Below are positions 1 to 10,400 of a stretch of 64,000 nucleotides of DNA, in pieces. Within the stretch, counting starts at the first letter, position 1. Each line of letters begins with the position of its first letter. The stretch is from Microbacterium sp. SS28 (GTDB lineage: Bacteria; Actinomycetota; Actinomycetes; Actinomycetales; Microbacteriaceae). Under the pieces are notes generated by a model. It did not search any database. It was not told the DNA's origin and saw only the letters and a list, made by a program, of their open reading frames with translations. The stretch lies in contig NZ_JAKWJP010000003.1 in the NCBI RefSeq assembly GCF_022761035.1, positions 496,001 to 560,000 of the forward strand, given 5' to 3'. Position numbers and translations under genes: made by a program.

Positions 1-227
1 TCAAAGTTCCGGTAGAAGCCGACGCGGTTCGGATAGTTCGTAACGTTGAACCGATCATCCCCTGCCACGCACTCCATGACGATCGAGACGTCTTCGTCCG
101 AGCCCCCGTCGATCGCGATTTCGCATCGCCAATCTCGGATCGTCTGAGCCACGAGAGAATCCACCTGCCGTCGAAGTGACTGCCGATGGGGGCGGTACAC
201 CGCCATGCAAATTGATCCGCTAACCAT
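1..227 (-). CDS. Glycosyltransferase family 2, N-terminal part (cut by window edge)
   Basis: The minus-strand frame from an ATG at 227 stays open to base 1. It reads the classic start of a GT-A fold family 2 transferase: SICMAVYRP (first strand), QVDSLVAQT (helix) and IAIDGGSDEDV (second strand with its Asp/Gly nucleotide-sugar region), then FNVTNYPNRVGFYRNF. The start overlaps the stop of the flippase gene by 8 bp, which suggests translational coupling in the polysaccharide operon. An internal ATG at 206 is in frame but would remove the first strand, so 227 is preferred. Inferred role: transfer of one sugar during assembly of the surface glycan. The acceptor and sugar cannot be told from about 75 residues, and the catalytic half lies outside the window. 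Confidence 0.8.
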   Translation of the reverse strand, partial: MVSGSICMAVYRPHRQSLRRQVDSLVAQTIRDWRCEIAIDGGSDEDVSIVMECVAGDDRFNVTNYPNRVGFYRNF

Positions 228-1641
228 CGCTGGTACCGGGTGGACGGCCGACATTGCGGAGGAGACCTGCGAGCAGCGTTGCAAGTACGGCGACCGAAAC
301 TGCGCCGACCATCGCGATAGATGGTTCCCCTGCGGCCATTCCAACGAAGGCGATCAAGGGCACTGCAATTGCTCCAGCCGTAGCGGGCAGTGCTACCCAG
401 AAGGTGGGTGCCTCTTGCCGGGCGAGGCGCCGCAGTCCTGCGCTTGCGATGGACTGAAACGCATAGAAGAGGGGAATGAGTGTCACCGCCCAGGTCACAT
501 CTCCCGTTGCGAGCGCCGAACCTGCGGCGACCAAGGTGGCGAGGATCAACGCGAGGGGAGTGGTGACGGCCATTCCTCGCGTACGACCACTCACGAAAAC
601 GAGATGGATGTTAGCCAGGTAAAGAACCATGAAACCCAAGGCCATCGAGATGACAAGAGCGTTCTCGAGTACAAAGGAAGCCGAGTCCGCTCCCGCGAGG
701 AAGCGTGCCAGCGCCGGTGCCGTCAGAACGAATCCGGTGGCTAGTCCGAGGCAAAGCAACGCAACGGCCGCAGTCGATCGCCTGAGCGTTTCTCGTCGCG
801 CCGACGCAGGCGTTCGGTAGATCATCGGTGCCCAGGCATTGTTCACAGCTCCGAGAACGACCAGTGGCGCCGTTCCGAGCAGCATAGCGAGTTGAAGGCG
901 ACCGCCGACTGTCACGCCCCCAAGCGAGACGCCGAGGGCAACCACCACAACACCAAGTGAGGCCATCGCGAGCTGGTGTGGCACCGTGGGGAGTGCAATA
1001 CGGAGTGCCTCGAAGCATTCACGTCGAGACGTCGATGGCTGCGTACCCATGCATGAGAAGAGAACCGCCCCTGCGCCCACGAGCAGGTGCGACCCAGCGA
1101 GCACAGCGAGGTACAGGTCTGCACGCGGTTCCGTCGTCAGGCACAGGGCCAAGGCGCAAGCGGGCGGCAGTACGGCGATGAGCCATCCAAGCCCCACGAA
1201 GCTGGTCGCGCGGTCATCGGCGCGAAGCATGGATTGGGCGAGTGCCATCCACGCGAGTCCGACCGCGGATGCCACGGGAAGCACGAAGAGCCAGCCGGCG
1301 TATTGGAAGAGCACCGCCGACCACAGCGGTGAGCTCAACGCAATTGGGAGTGCGACGGCGCCGGCTATCGCGCTTCCCGCGATGACCAGACCGACTGCCC
1401 CCTTCCGACCTGTGCTCTCGATGAGTGCGTGCCGCGTCACCGCGGCCGGGAGACCGAGCGGGAGAATCACCGCGACCGCTTGATAGGTGGTAATCGCCAT
1501 CGCGACGTAGCCGTATTCATTGGGGCCGAGAACACGAACGACCAAGGGAGTGATCAGCAACGCCACAAGGATGGGCGCGACGGTGCCGAGGATGTACGTT
1601 GACCCACGTCCGGCGAGCTGCATCCTGGTGTATCTGGTCAT
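220..1641 (-). CDS. Oligosaccharide/polysaccharide flippase (Wzx/RfbX-like)
   Basis: 473 aa, almost entirely hydrophobic, with about 12-14 membrane segments separated by short basic loops. This is the pattern of the MOP-superfamily flippases that turn lipid-linked repeat units to the outer leaflet. The N-terminus (GRGSTYILGTVAPILVALL followed by PLVVRVLGPNEYG) matches the family opening, where a first helix is followed by a G-xx-E/QYG turn. It lies between two GT2 genes on the same strand and overlaps the next one by 8 bp. The start at ATG 1641 has only a weak Shine-Dalgarno; an in-frame ATG at 1623 is possible. Base composition is visibly less G+C-rich than in the housekeeping genes, as is usual for glycan-specific genes. 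Substrate is unknown. Confidence 0.85.
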   Translation of the reverse strand: MTRYTRMQLAGRGSTYILGTVAPILVALLITPLVVRVLGPNEYGYVAMAITTYQAVAVILPLGLPAAVTRHALIESTGRKGAVGLVIAGSAIAGAVALPIALSSPLWSAVLFQYAGWLFVLPVASAVGLAWMALAQSMLRADDRATSFVGLGWLIAVLPPACALALCLTTEPRADLYLAVLAGSHLLVGAGAVLFSCMGTQPSTSRRECFEALRIALPTVPHQLAMASLGVVVVALGVSLGGVTVGGRLQLAMLLGTAPLVVLGAVNNAWAPMIYRTPASARRETLRRSTAAVALLCLGLATGFVLTAPALARFLAGADSASFVLENALVISMALGFMVLYLANIHLVFVSGRTRGMAVTTPLALILATLVAAGSALATGDVTWAVTLIPLFYAFQSIASAGLRRLARQEAPTFWVALPATAGAIAVPLIAFVGMAAGEPSIAMVGAVSVAVLATLLAGLLRNVGRPPGTSDG

Positions 1642-1692
1642 GGGGCCATCCAGCGTGGACCGTGCAGGGCGCTACCGCCTCGCATAACCGAT

Positions 1693-2511
1693 CTATCGCA
1701 CATCAGAGGTTGGCCCCTCGAGCCGGACGAACTTCTGGTACTTGGCGTGTGGGATCCCTAGGAGAAGCGCGGGGTAGCGCGCGTAGAAAGTCGCCATCGA
1801 GGCAAATTCCCGCCTCCAGGCCGCGACATTGAGGGTCGTCGTTGCCCTCTCCCAGCCGTGGATCCACTGCACATCGCCCACGACGATGCTTGAGAGTCCG
1901 ATCGCGCGAGCGCGTAGGCAGAGATCCTTATCCTCGTAGTACACGAAGAACCGTTCGTCCCATGGGCCGTTGAGTCGGTCGAAGGCCTCCCGCGAGCCCA
2001 AGACGGCAGCCCCGATCATCCAAACAACCTCGCGATACTCGCCTCGGTCCGCGTACAAGCGATAAGCGTTCGGCTTCGAGGAGTTTCCGAGACGGTTCTG
2101 CACCTTGCGCAGCAGGTAGGGCCATCCGCGACCATTCGGTTGGAGAGAGCCGTCCATGTTGATGAGTTGGGGACTGACGAGCCCAGACGAGCGGTCGATC
2201 GCAACCGCCAAAACTGGGAGCGAATCCCAGGGGATCGTCACGTCCGGGTTGACGAAGGCGATGTACGGGGACTCAGCGAGTTTGAAGCCAACATTGTTTG
2301 CGGCGCCGAACCCGATGTTGTGGTCGAGGCTCACGACGTGAGCACCCAGCGACTTTGCCACCTCGCGAGAGTCGTCGACAGAGGCGTTGTCGACGACAAT
2401 CCATCGGATCGACTTCGGCACTCCCGCGGTCCAGTGCCGACGGAGCGCGCCTACGCTGTTGTAGGTGACCGTGATGATAGTCCACTGATGGTGTGAGGGT
2501 CGGTGGGGCAC
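1693..2511 (-). CDS. Glycosyltransferase family 2 (WbbL/rhamnosyltransferase-like)
   Basis: 272 aa. A complete GT-A domain is visible: TIITVTYNS at about residue 11, IVVDNASVDDS at about 38, NIGFGAANNVG at about 65 and the metal-binding region FVNPDV at about 87. These are followed by the GAAVLGSREAF and DERFFVYYEDKDLCLRA segments typical of WbbL/WcaA-type transferases (the ED pair near residue 170 is the likely catalytic base region). No membrane segment is present, so it is cytoplasmic or peripheral. The start is a GTG at 2511 with little Shine-Dalgarno signal. It sits between the glycosylphosphotransferase and the flippase, so it probably adds the second or a later sugar of the repeat unit. 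The rhamnosyl specificity of the closest families is only a guess here. Confidence 0.85.
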   Translation of the reverse strand: MPHRPSHHQWTIITVTYNSVGALRRHWTAGVPKSIRWIVVDNASVDDSREVAKSLGAHVVSLDHNIGFGAANNVGFKLAESPYIAFVNPDVTIPWDSLPVLAVAIDRSSGLVSPQLINMDGSLQPNGRGWPYLLRKVQNRLGNSSKPNAYRLYADRGEYREVVWMIGAAVLGSREAFDRLNGPWDERFFVYYEDKDLCLRARAIGLSSIVVGDVQWIHGWERATTTLNVAAWRREFASMATFYARYPALLLGIPHAKYQKFVRLEGPTSDVR

Positions 2512-2617
2512 TCGAGATATCGCCGGCGCTCGCGTTTCGATCTCAGGGTCTCCCTTCGGCTGGCTCGAGGTCGGAGGATGGAATCTGTTGTTCGGATCGG
2601 GACTGGTTCAGCAATCA

Positions 2618-4189
2618 CTAATGGGCCGATTGGCCCGGAGCGACTACTGCTTTCACTGTCTTCGCGAGGATCCCTGCGTCGCCCAGCATGGTCCAGTTCT
2701 CTACGTAGTACAGGTCGAGCCGCACGGCGTCCTCCCACGACATCGCAGACCGTCCGCTCACCTGCCACAGGCCAGTGATCCCAGGGCGGGTCATGAGACG
2801 CCGGCGAGCGGAATCCGTGTAGAGGGCGACCTCCGCGTCGACCTGCGGGCGAGGGCCCACGAGGCTCATCGAACCGCCGAGAACGTTGAGCAACTGCGGC
2901 AGCTCATCAAGCGAGTACTTGCGCAGGAATCGGCCGACGCGGGTGATGCGCGGGTCGTTCTTGACTTTGAAGAGCGGGGCCGTGTCGGTGCCCTGCACAG
3001 CCAGAAGAGCAGCGAGTTCCTCGTCGGCACCGACGCGCATCGAGCGGAACTTGAGCATGCGGAATGGGCGGCCGTGAAGACCGACGCGCTCATGGCTGTA
3101 GAGCACAGGGCCGCTGCTCGAGAGCTTGACGATCAGCGCGACTATCAGCAGCACCGGCGAAAGCAGCACGAGGAGCAGAGTCGAGACCAGGAGGTCGAAC
3201 ATGCGCTTGGCGAACCGCTGGCCCTGCGAGAAGCGGGGCGTCTCGACGTGGATGAGGGGAAGCCCTGATACGGGGCGGGTGTGGATGCGCGGGCCCGCGA
3301 TGTCGATGATGCTCGGTGCGAGAACGAGGTGCTGCCGGCCGGACTCGAGGCTCCACGAGATCTGCTTGACCTTCTCTGGTGGCAGGTCGTCGGTGCTTGT
3401 GATGGCCACCGTGTCGACGCCTGTGGCGGACGCAGCCGCTTCGACATGTTCCACGTCGCCCACGATCGGTATCGCCGTTCCGGGCACCACGGGACGACTG
3501 CGTCCGTTCGTGCCACCAGGCACACACGCCCCCACAACGAAGTAACCGGCATCCGGCGTTCGCCTGAGTTCGCTGGCGATGTGGGCGACGGTCGTCGGCG
3601 ACCCGACCAGGAGAACGCGCGCGCTGTACTCGCCCATCGACCGCTTGGCGACGAGCCACTGGCGCCAGATCCACCGCTCGAGAACGAGAACGATGACACC
3701 CAGCGGCAGGCTGATGAGCAGGAACCCTCGGGCAACGTCGACCCGAAGGAGGAACGCCACGATCGCGATCGCGCCGAAGACGCGAAGGCTCGCGTCGGCG
3801 ACCCGCACATACTCGGTCGTTCCCATGCCGATGACGCGGTCGCTGCGGGTGTCGCGGAGTGAGAGCCCCCACATCCAGATCACGACGAGGACTGCCGAGA
3901 AAGCCCAGTACGTGCCCACCGGCAATCCCGAGACGGTGACCGGCTCGAGCCCCAGCCAGAGGATCTGCGTGCCGAACACGACCCAGACGAGCACCAGTAG
4001 GTCGGTCATCCACAGCCGGCGCGCGTACCTCTCGCGCCAACGATCGTGGTGCGGGTGGGCCGGTGAGGCGGGAGCAGGAGGGAGGAGCGGACGTGTCGGA
4101 GTCGGCGCGGAGTCGCTGTCGACGCGGAACGTCGAGCGCGCGCTGGGGGCGGCTATTGAGGATTCGGCGTCGAGTGTTTCGTCCGACAC
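2618..4189 (-). CDS. Exopolysaccharide biosynthesis polyprenyl glycosylphosphotransferase (initiating transferase)
   Basis: About 523 aa from a GTG at 4189. The N-terminal half has four to five membrane helices and a CoA-binding-like Rossmann region (ARVLLVGSPTTVAHIASEL). The C-terminal bacterial sugar transferase domain starts at KRMFDLLVS and a hydrophobic hairpin, then LYSHERVGLHGRPFRMLKF, SLDELPQLLNVL, MSLVGPRPQ and RPGITGLWQVSGR. These are the signature blocks of the family that moves a sugar-1-phosphate onto undecaprenyl phosphate, the first membrane step of repeat-unit synthesis. The open frame extends upstream to a GTG at 4231; 4189 is preferred because GGAAGG precedes it and the extra 14 residues look non-homologous. 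A GCGTTGTCAACGC palindrome containing a TTGACA-like -35 on the minus strand lies at 4244-4256. Confidence 0.92.
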   Translation of the reverse strand: MSDETLDAESSIAAPSARSTFRVDSDSAPTPTRPLLPPAPASPAHPHHDRWRERYARRLWMTDLLVLVWVVFGTQILWLGLEPVTVSGLPVGTYWAFSAVLVVIWMWGLSLRDTRSDRVIGMGTTEYVRVADASLRVFGAIAIVAFLLRVDVARGFLLISLPLGVIVLVLERWIWRQWLVAKRSMGEYSARVLLVGSPTTVAHIASELRRTPDAGYFVVGACVPGGTNGRSRPVVPGTAIPIVGDVEHVEAAASATGVDTVAITSTDDLPPEKVKQISWSLESGRQHLVLAPSIIDIAGPRIHTRPVSGLPLIHVETPRFSQGQRFAKRMFDLLVSTLLLVLLSPVLLIVALIVKLSSSGPVLYSHERVGLHGRPFRMLKFRSMRVGADEELAALLAVQGTDTAPLFKVKNDPRITRVGRFLRKYSLDELPQLLNVLGGSMSLVGPRPQVDAEVALYTDSARRRLMTRPGITGLWQVSGRSAMSWEDAVRLDLYYVENWTMLGDAGILAKTVKAVVAPGQSAH

Positions 4190-4243
4190 GCGCAGATGGT
4201 CCTTCCAGCTCCCCCGAGCACAGAAGCCCACGGTACCGCGTGA

Positions 4244-4263
4244 GCGTTGTCAACGCAGACAAC
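4244..4263. repeat. Small overlapping palindromes in the promoter region of the glycosylphosphotransferase gene
   Basis: Two nested palindromes are present: GCGTTG-T-CAACGC at 4244-4256 and GTTGTC-AACGCA-GACAAC at 4246-4263. On the minus strand the first contains TTGACA, which could be a -35 box for the gene starting at 4189, with a poor -10 (TGGGCT) 17 nt on. This may be a promoter with an overlapping operator. No regulator is implied by the sequence alone. Confidence 0.3.
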
Positions 4264-4382
4264 CGCGGTGTGGGGCTTGCAGGGTGCGATGCGGAACCAT
4301 CGCTGGATCCCATTATGGGAGCGGTCTCTGGCGCTCGTCGACGTGTGTCGGTTCGTTGCTCCAGGGTGAGCGCCATGCTGGG

Positions 4383-4416
4383 GCGTTTCGTCTCGCTTCG
4401 CTGGCTCAACGACCGG
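4383..4416 (+). repeat. Intergenic repeat (family A), forward copy overlapping a gene end
   Basis: This is one copy of the family whose core reads GTTTCGTCTCGCTTCGC and which ends in CTCAACGACCGG. Here the terminal part, read on the minus strand as CCGGTCGTTGAGC, supplies the last codons and the TGA stop of the giant LPXTG gene. One base differs from the common form (CTGGCTCAACG). Confidence 0.8.
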
Positions 4417-7400
4417 AGGTAGGGGAGCGGCGGGCGCGGCGGCGCAGCGCCAGCGCGAGTCCGCCGACGAGGAGCGCAAAGCCGAGGAGCGACACCCCGC
4501 TGAGGTCGGTGCCGCCGGTCGCAGGGAGCGAAGCGCCGCCCGCTGGGGCGGGAGGAGGCGGCGCGGGCTCGCCCGGCGTTGTCGGATCGTCGTCGCCGGC
4601 GACCGCGAAACTCGTCGACGAGGTGCCGACTCCGCCGTCGTCGTCGGCCACCCACGTTTGCAGGGTCTGCGCGCCGGCCGCCAACTCGGGCAGCGCGATG
4701 ACGCAGCTACCGTCGTCGACGAGACCCTCGAACTCGACTGCGCCGACGGAGGCGCCGCAAGTGAACTCGTCGTCGCCCGGGTCGATGAAGGTGGCGGACG
4801 CCTGCGACGGACCGGGCGGGAGCGCCGCTGCGAACAGCGTCGACAGCGGCACGACGGCGCGGGAGAACCCGCCTCCGCCGCCGGGCGCCGCCTCGATGAT
4901 CGCCTCGGCGACGGTGGGCGCGGCGTTGCCGAACGTCAGCACGGCCTCGCGCGTAGCCGAGAGGCCCGCGGCTCCCTGGGGCTCGGTCGGAGCATCCGTC
5001 GCCGTCAGACGCACCGTCACGGTCGCGTCGTCGTCGCACGTGACGACGAGGTCGTCGCCGTCGGGCGTCGCGGTGCACGCCTCCGGCAGCGGGGAGGCCA
5101 TGAGCGGTGCGGCGCCCGCCTGCCACGACAGCGTGACGGGGTCGCCGTCGGGATCGATCGCGCGACCGGGCAACCGGATGCTGTCGCCCTCGGTCAGCGT
5201 GCGATTCGCGATGCTCTCGAGCGCGGGGGCGCGATTGCCGGCCACGCTCACCGAGACGACGGCCGACCCTGCCGACCCGCCCGCGGCGTCGCGCACGGTC
5301 ACCGTGACGGGATAGGTGCCCGGTGCCGGGAACTCGTGCGCGAGGGTGAATGTCTTGCCCGTCAGCGCGAGCGGAACCGCGCCCTGACCCCAGTCGACGG
5401 TCGCGGTCCAGGTGTCGGCGCCGGGGTCGGCGAACGACCCGGGGAGCGAGAGGTGCCCACCACGCCCGACAGCCGCAGTGCCCGGCAGATCGACCTGCGG
5501 AACCGCGTTGGCGACGACCACGGTCGCCGAAGCGGTCACCGTGCCGGTGCCGTCGCTCACGCGCACCGACACGGGATAGCTGCCGGTGAGCGGGGCCGCG
5601 AGCGATGCCGCGGCATCCGTCCCGTTGTCGTACTGGCCGTCGGCGTCGAGGTCCCACGCATACGTCAGTGCGTCGCCGTCGGCGTCGGTGGCCGACACCG
5701 TGAGCGGCACGATCGTTCCCTCCACGGCGACCGGCGGCACGACGATCGTCGCTTCGGGCAGGTGCTCGCCGCGCGCGATCCACGAGAAGGTCGCCTCACG
5801 CGAGCGGGCACCGATCGAGACGGTGACGGATGCCGCGCCCTGGGCGCTGCTCGTCGCACACACCTCGGCCTCACCTGCGGCATCCGTCACGACAGTGAAG
5901 ACGTCCTCGACGACTCCCGTGACGACGACGTCGAGTCGCGCGCCGGCGATCGGGTCGGACTCGCCGAGCAGTGTCGCGGTCGTGCACAGCATCGCGTCGG
6001 GGAGGCCCGACACCTGCGTCGGGCTGAGAGCGAGCGACTGCACGTCGGCGATCCGGGCGACGCGCATGCCGCCGGGGAACCCGTACGAGTCGTCGCTGCC
6101 GAAGCCGTACACGAGGGTCGACACGGCCACGGGGGAGGCGATGCGGTGCGTGCCGGGCTCGAGCGCGAGCGCGGCCGCGCTGTAGCCGGTCTCGCCGATC
6201 GCCGACCACTGCGCATCGGGGATGGTCGTGCCGTCGAGCTGGACGTCGCCGCGACTGGCGGTGGGTGCGGTGATGTTGACGTAGTTCGTGAACCCGTCGA
6301 TCGGCGTCGCGAAGACGCTGTCGGTGAGGCCCTGCTCGAGCGGAGCGACGAGTGCGATGAAGGGGTCCGACAGGGTGTTGTCGGCGGTCGAGCCCTGCGA
6401 GTACTGGGCGACCAGCACCGGCTGCGTCGAATCGATCACGACGGGCGCCGAGGCGGCGAACTCGTGGAACTCGCCGGGCTCGAGCGTCACGACGTCCTCC
6501 TTGCCGCCCGTCAGCGTCACGACCGTGCCCGCGGTGTCGGCGAGCACGCGGAAGGTGTCTGCGGCACGCGTCGCGAGCGGCACCGTGGCGAACGAGCGGC
6601 CCCACGCCGACGTCGGCGTGAGCATCTCGGTCAGATGGTCGCAGTAGCCGCTCGAGCCGGTCGGCACGAAGGCGCAGCGCGCACCGCCGAAGACCGCGAC
6701 CGGGCGGTCCGACTCGATGAGCGTCCCCGTCAGACTCGATCTCTGCGCTTCGTACTCGAGCGCCTCACCCATGAGCAGCGTGCGCTCGAACGGCTCGTCG
6801 CCGTTGCTCGGCGTGACCGTCACGGTCGTCGTGCCCGACGTCGCGACGACCGAGAAGAGACCGGGGGTGACCTCGCTGCCGTAGTCGAGCACGCGGTACC
6901 GGTCGCCCAGTGCGGGAACGGGCAGCGCCATGAACGCGTCGGTCGAGAACTGGATGCGGTTGAGCCCGTACAGCGAGATGTCGTCGTCGGCGCTGACGTG
7001 CACGGCCAGGGCCTCCACTCGGGGAGAGCTCGCGTCGGAGCCCATGCCCAGGCGCGCCTCGATCGGCACGTCGACCCGGACGATCCCCGCCGCGGGCACC
7101 GTGAAGTCGGTCGCGAAGCCGAGCCCCGGCACCTCGACGACACCGCCCGTGCCCTCGGCGCCGGAGACGAAGAAGGCCAGGAAGCCCGCTGGGGTGTAGT
7201 TCGCGTCGAACGCGAGCCAGAACTCTCGCCCGACCGACGTCAGTTCGCTCGCGGCGGCATCTGTCGCCACGGCCAGGTCCAGAACCCGCTCGAAGCTCCC
7301 GCCGTGCTGGTCGAGTACCCGCACCAGCACCCGAGCCTCCCCCGGTGTCGCGAAGACGTGCTCGGCGACGCGCGTGCCCGGCGCGTATCCGCCACCGAAG

Positions 7401-10400
7401 TCCCATTCGTAGTCGAGGTTCTCCGCCCCAGCGGGGTCATCCGCATACACGACGAAGGAGACGGGTTCTCCGGCGATGGGAGCGTTGTGGGCGAGGCCGC
7501 GGATGGTCGGCGCGAGGTTGCGCACCTCGACCTGGACGGTGTCGGTCGCGACGAGCGGGTTCTCCGGGTCGAGCTGATCGGTCTGGGTCACCGTCGCGGT
7601 GTACACGCCGGGGACGGTGTACACCTGGCTCCACTGCATGTTGGGAAGGTCGGCGGCGAATGCCGCACGGCCATCTCCCGGATCGAGCTCGTACCGGAGG
7701 CGCGAGTCCTGCGGCGTCGAACCGGTCAGGTCGAACAGGGCGCTCTCGCCTTGGTCGATGGAGATGTCCGGGCCGGCATCCAGCACCGTCGCCACGACGG
7801 TCACGTCGGAGACGAACGGGTCCGACTCTGCCCCGTCCTTGTCGACCGCCCACAGGCGCACCGCGTACGTGCCGGGGGCCTCGAAGGTGTGGGTGACGGG
7901 CGAGCCGACCGCGGTCCCGCCATCGCCGAAGTCCCAGTGTGCGAGGGGTGCGTCGTCCGGGCCGGGATCCATCGCCGTCGCCTGGAAGAGCTTCGGGTCG
8001 CCCGGCCTCGCGCGCGAGAAGAACTCGGTGCCGTAGACGGTGGGCGGTCCGTTCGAGACGGAGACATGAAGGGTTCGGGATGCCGTCGCCCCGACATCGT
8101 CGGTGACGACGAGCGTGACGTCGTACTCGCCCTGATCGCGGAACGCCGGGATGTACTGCGGATCCGCGCCGACCTCGGCGCCGTCGAGAACCCACGAGTA
8201 CTTCTCGATCAGACCGTCGGGATCAGTCGCCGAGAGGAAGTTCGCGGTGTAGAGCTGCGTGCCCTCGACGACCGAGAAATCCTCCTGCGCGAGCAGGATC
8301 GCTGGTGGCTGATTCGACGAGTCGATGTGGATCGTCACGGTGGCGGTGTCGGTCTCTCCGCCGCCGTCGCGGGCCGTGTAGGTGAAGGTGTCGTCGAGCG
8401 TCACGGTGCTCGATGCCGTGTAGCGGCACTCGGTGCCGCCGATGTCGCACGACAGCGAGCCGTGAGCCGGGGTGGTGACCGACTGGATGACGAGGTTCTG
8501 AGCGGGGGAGAAGTCGTTCGCGAGGGGGAGGAGCACCCACGTCGCCCCGGATGCGATCGTGTAGCTGTCGTCCACGGCCGCCACAGCCTCGGGAGCCACG
8601 ATCGAGATGCGGACTGCCGCTTCGGCTGTCGCTCCGGCAGTGTCGGTGATGCGGTAGCGGAACCTGTCGGTCCCCGTGCCGGTCGCCGGAGCGGAATACG
8701 TGCAGTACTGGGTCGAGCTGCACGAGGCCTGACCGAAGCCCGGTTCCTCGACGATCTCGATGGACGTGAGCGAGCCGTCCGGATCTCCGTCGTTCGCGCC
8801 CACCTCGATCGAGACCGTGCCTCCTGTCGTGGTGACGGCGGAGTCGTCGCGGGCGATGGGCGGTCGATTCTCGGGTGCTTCCACGATGATCGTCTGCTGA
8901 GCCCACCCTTCGCGCCCGTCGTCGGCGCGGACGCGGAGGGACACCTGATACGTGCCGGGCGCCGAGTAGACCATGCCGGGGGCCGGGGCCGATGATCCTG
9001 CGCCGTTGCCGAAGTTCCACTCGTAGGACGTGATGGCGTTCTGCGGCGTCGAGGCCGAGCCGTCGAAGTGCACTGTGAGCGGCGCGGTGCCGTTCGTGAC
9101 GTCCGCAGAGATCACGGCGGTGAGCGGAGCGTTCGACTCGTCGTTGACCTCGATGGTGGCGGCGATGGCGGATGCCTCGCGCCCGAATGCGTCGAAGCGG
9201 TCGGCGTTCTCGCGGTACAGCGTCGAGAGCGCCCGTGCCTGGTCCCCGAGCGTCGTCGGTGTGGGTGCCGCGGTCGAGGCGCGCACGAGATCCAGGCGGG
9301 CCGCCTCGATCTGGTCGGCGGTCAGCCCGAGCGCCAGGAACTGCTGCAACTTCTCGGCGGGCCAGCCGCCGGCGAGTGCCTGCGCCGCCTGCTGCCAGGC
9401 GACCCCTTCTTCGACTGTCGCGACGGGTGCACCCGCGAGCGACGGGTCGGTGTCGGCGTAGGGGGCCCACACGTCGAGCCAGTCGGCCGTGTCGCGCATC
9501 GCGCGCACGAGCGACTTCGTGTGCTCGGACGTCGACCGCAGTTGGTCGATCTGCCCCTGCACACTGCCGGCCGCGTCTGCGCCGAGGTACTTCTCGAACG
9601 CGTCGAGCGACGCACGCCCGAAGCCCTCGACTGTGGCGAGGCTCTCCGCGAGACCGTGCGACGTCGAGCCGGGGAAGTTGGCGGCCGGCACGGACCGGAT
9701 CGACTCGTCGACGATCGTGCCGTAATCGGGGTCGGGTGGGTCGTTGACGATGTCCTCGTACATCTTGGAGACGAGGCACGTGAGGTTCTTGAGGATCTCC
9801 TTCGCCTTCGTCGCCGTCGGGTTGATGTCGGACGGGAAGCCGAGCACGAACCCTCCGCCGACCGTGAAGACGATGCTGACGCCCCCGGGAGCACCTGGGA
9901 TGTCGCTCGTGGACAGATTCTTCGCGTCGTCGTACTTCGACAGGGCGGTGATCGCCGTGCAGGATGCCGCGGACCCTTGGAACATGTTGAGGGCCCCGAG
10001 CTTCCACTCCGCCATCTGGGCCTCGGCCAGGGCGGTGGAGCACCCGGGACACGGCGAGACGGTGAACACCTCGCTCAGGGCGACCGACTCGTAGTCGTAA
10101 CTCGGCGCCACGTTGGACAGATCCACTCCGGGACCAGGCGGGTCGGCGGGAGTCGCCGTCTCGGTCAGCAGGCGCCAGTTTCCCTCCTCGAGGCTCGGTC
10201 CCTCGAGGAGTCCGAAGTACGAGCCGATCGCCACGATGTGGTTGGGTCCCTTGCCCCACGGCTGCCCGCTGCAGGATCCGGCGGAGGGTTCGGTGACGGA
10301 TGCCGGCACGATGCAGACTCGCCCGCCCTTGATGTCGGAGGTCACGTAGACGCCCAGCACGTCGGCCGTCGTGAACTCGTAGTTCGGGAAGCCGTCGACG

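Noticed and set aside
4658..8995. 1445-aa open frame on the plus strand opposite the giant LPXTG gene
   Set aside because: It is Arg/Gly/Asp/His-rich with no recognisable domain and is the usual antisense artefact of G+C-rich coding sequence. The minus strand has clear PKD, IgGFc and LPATGG features.
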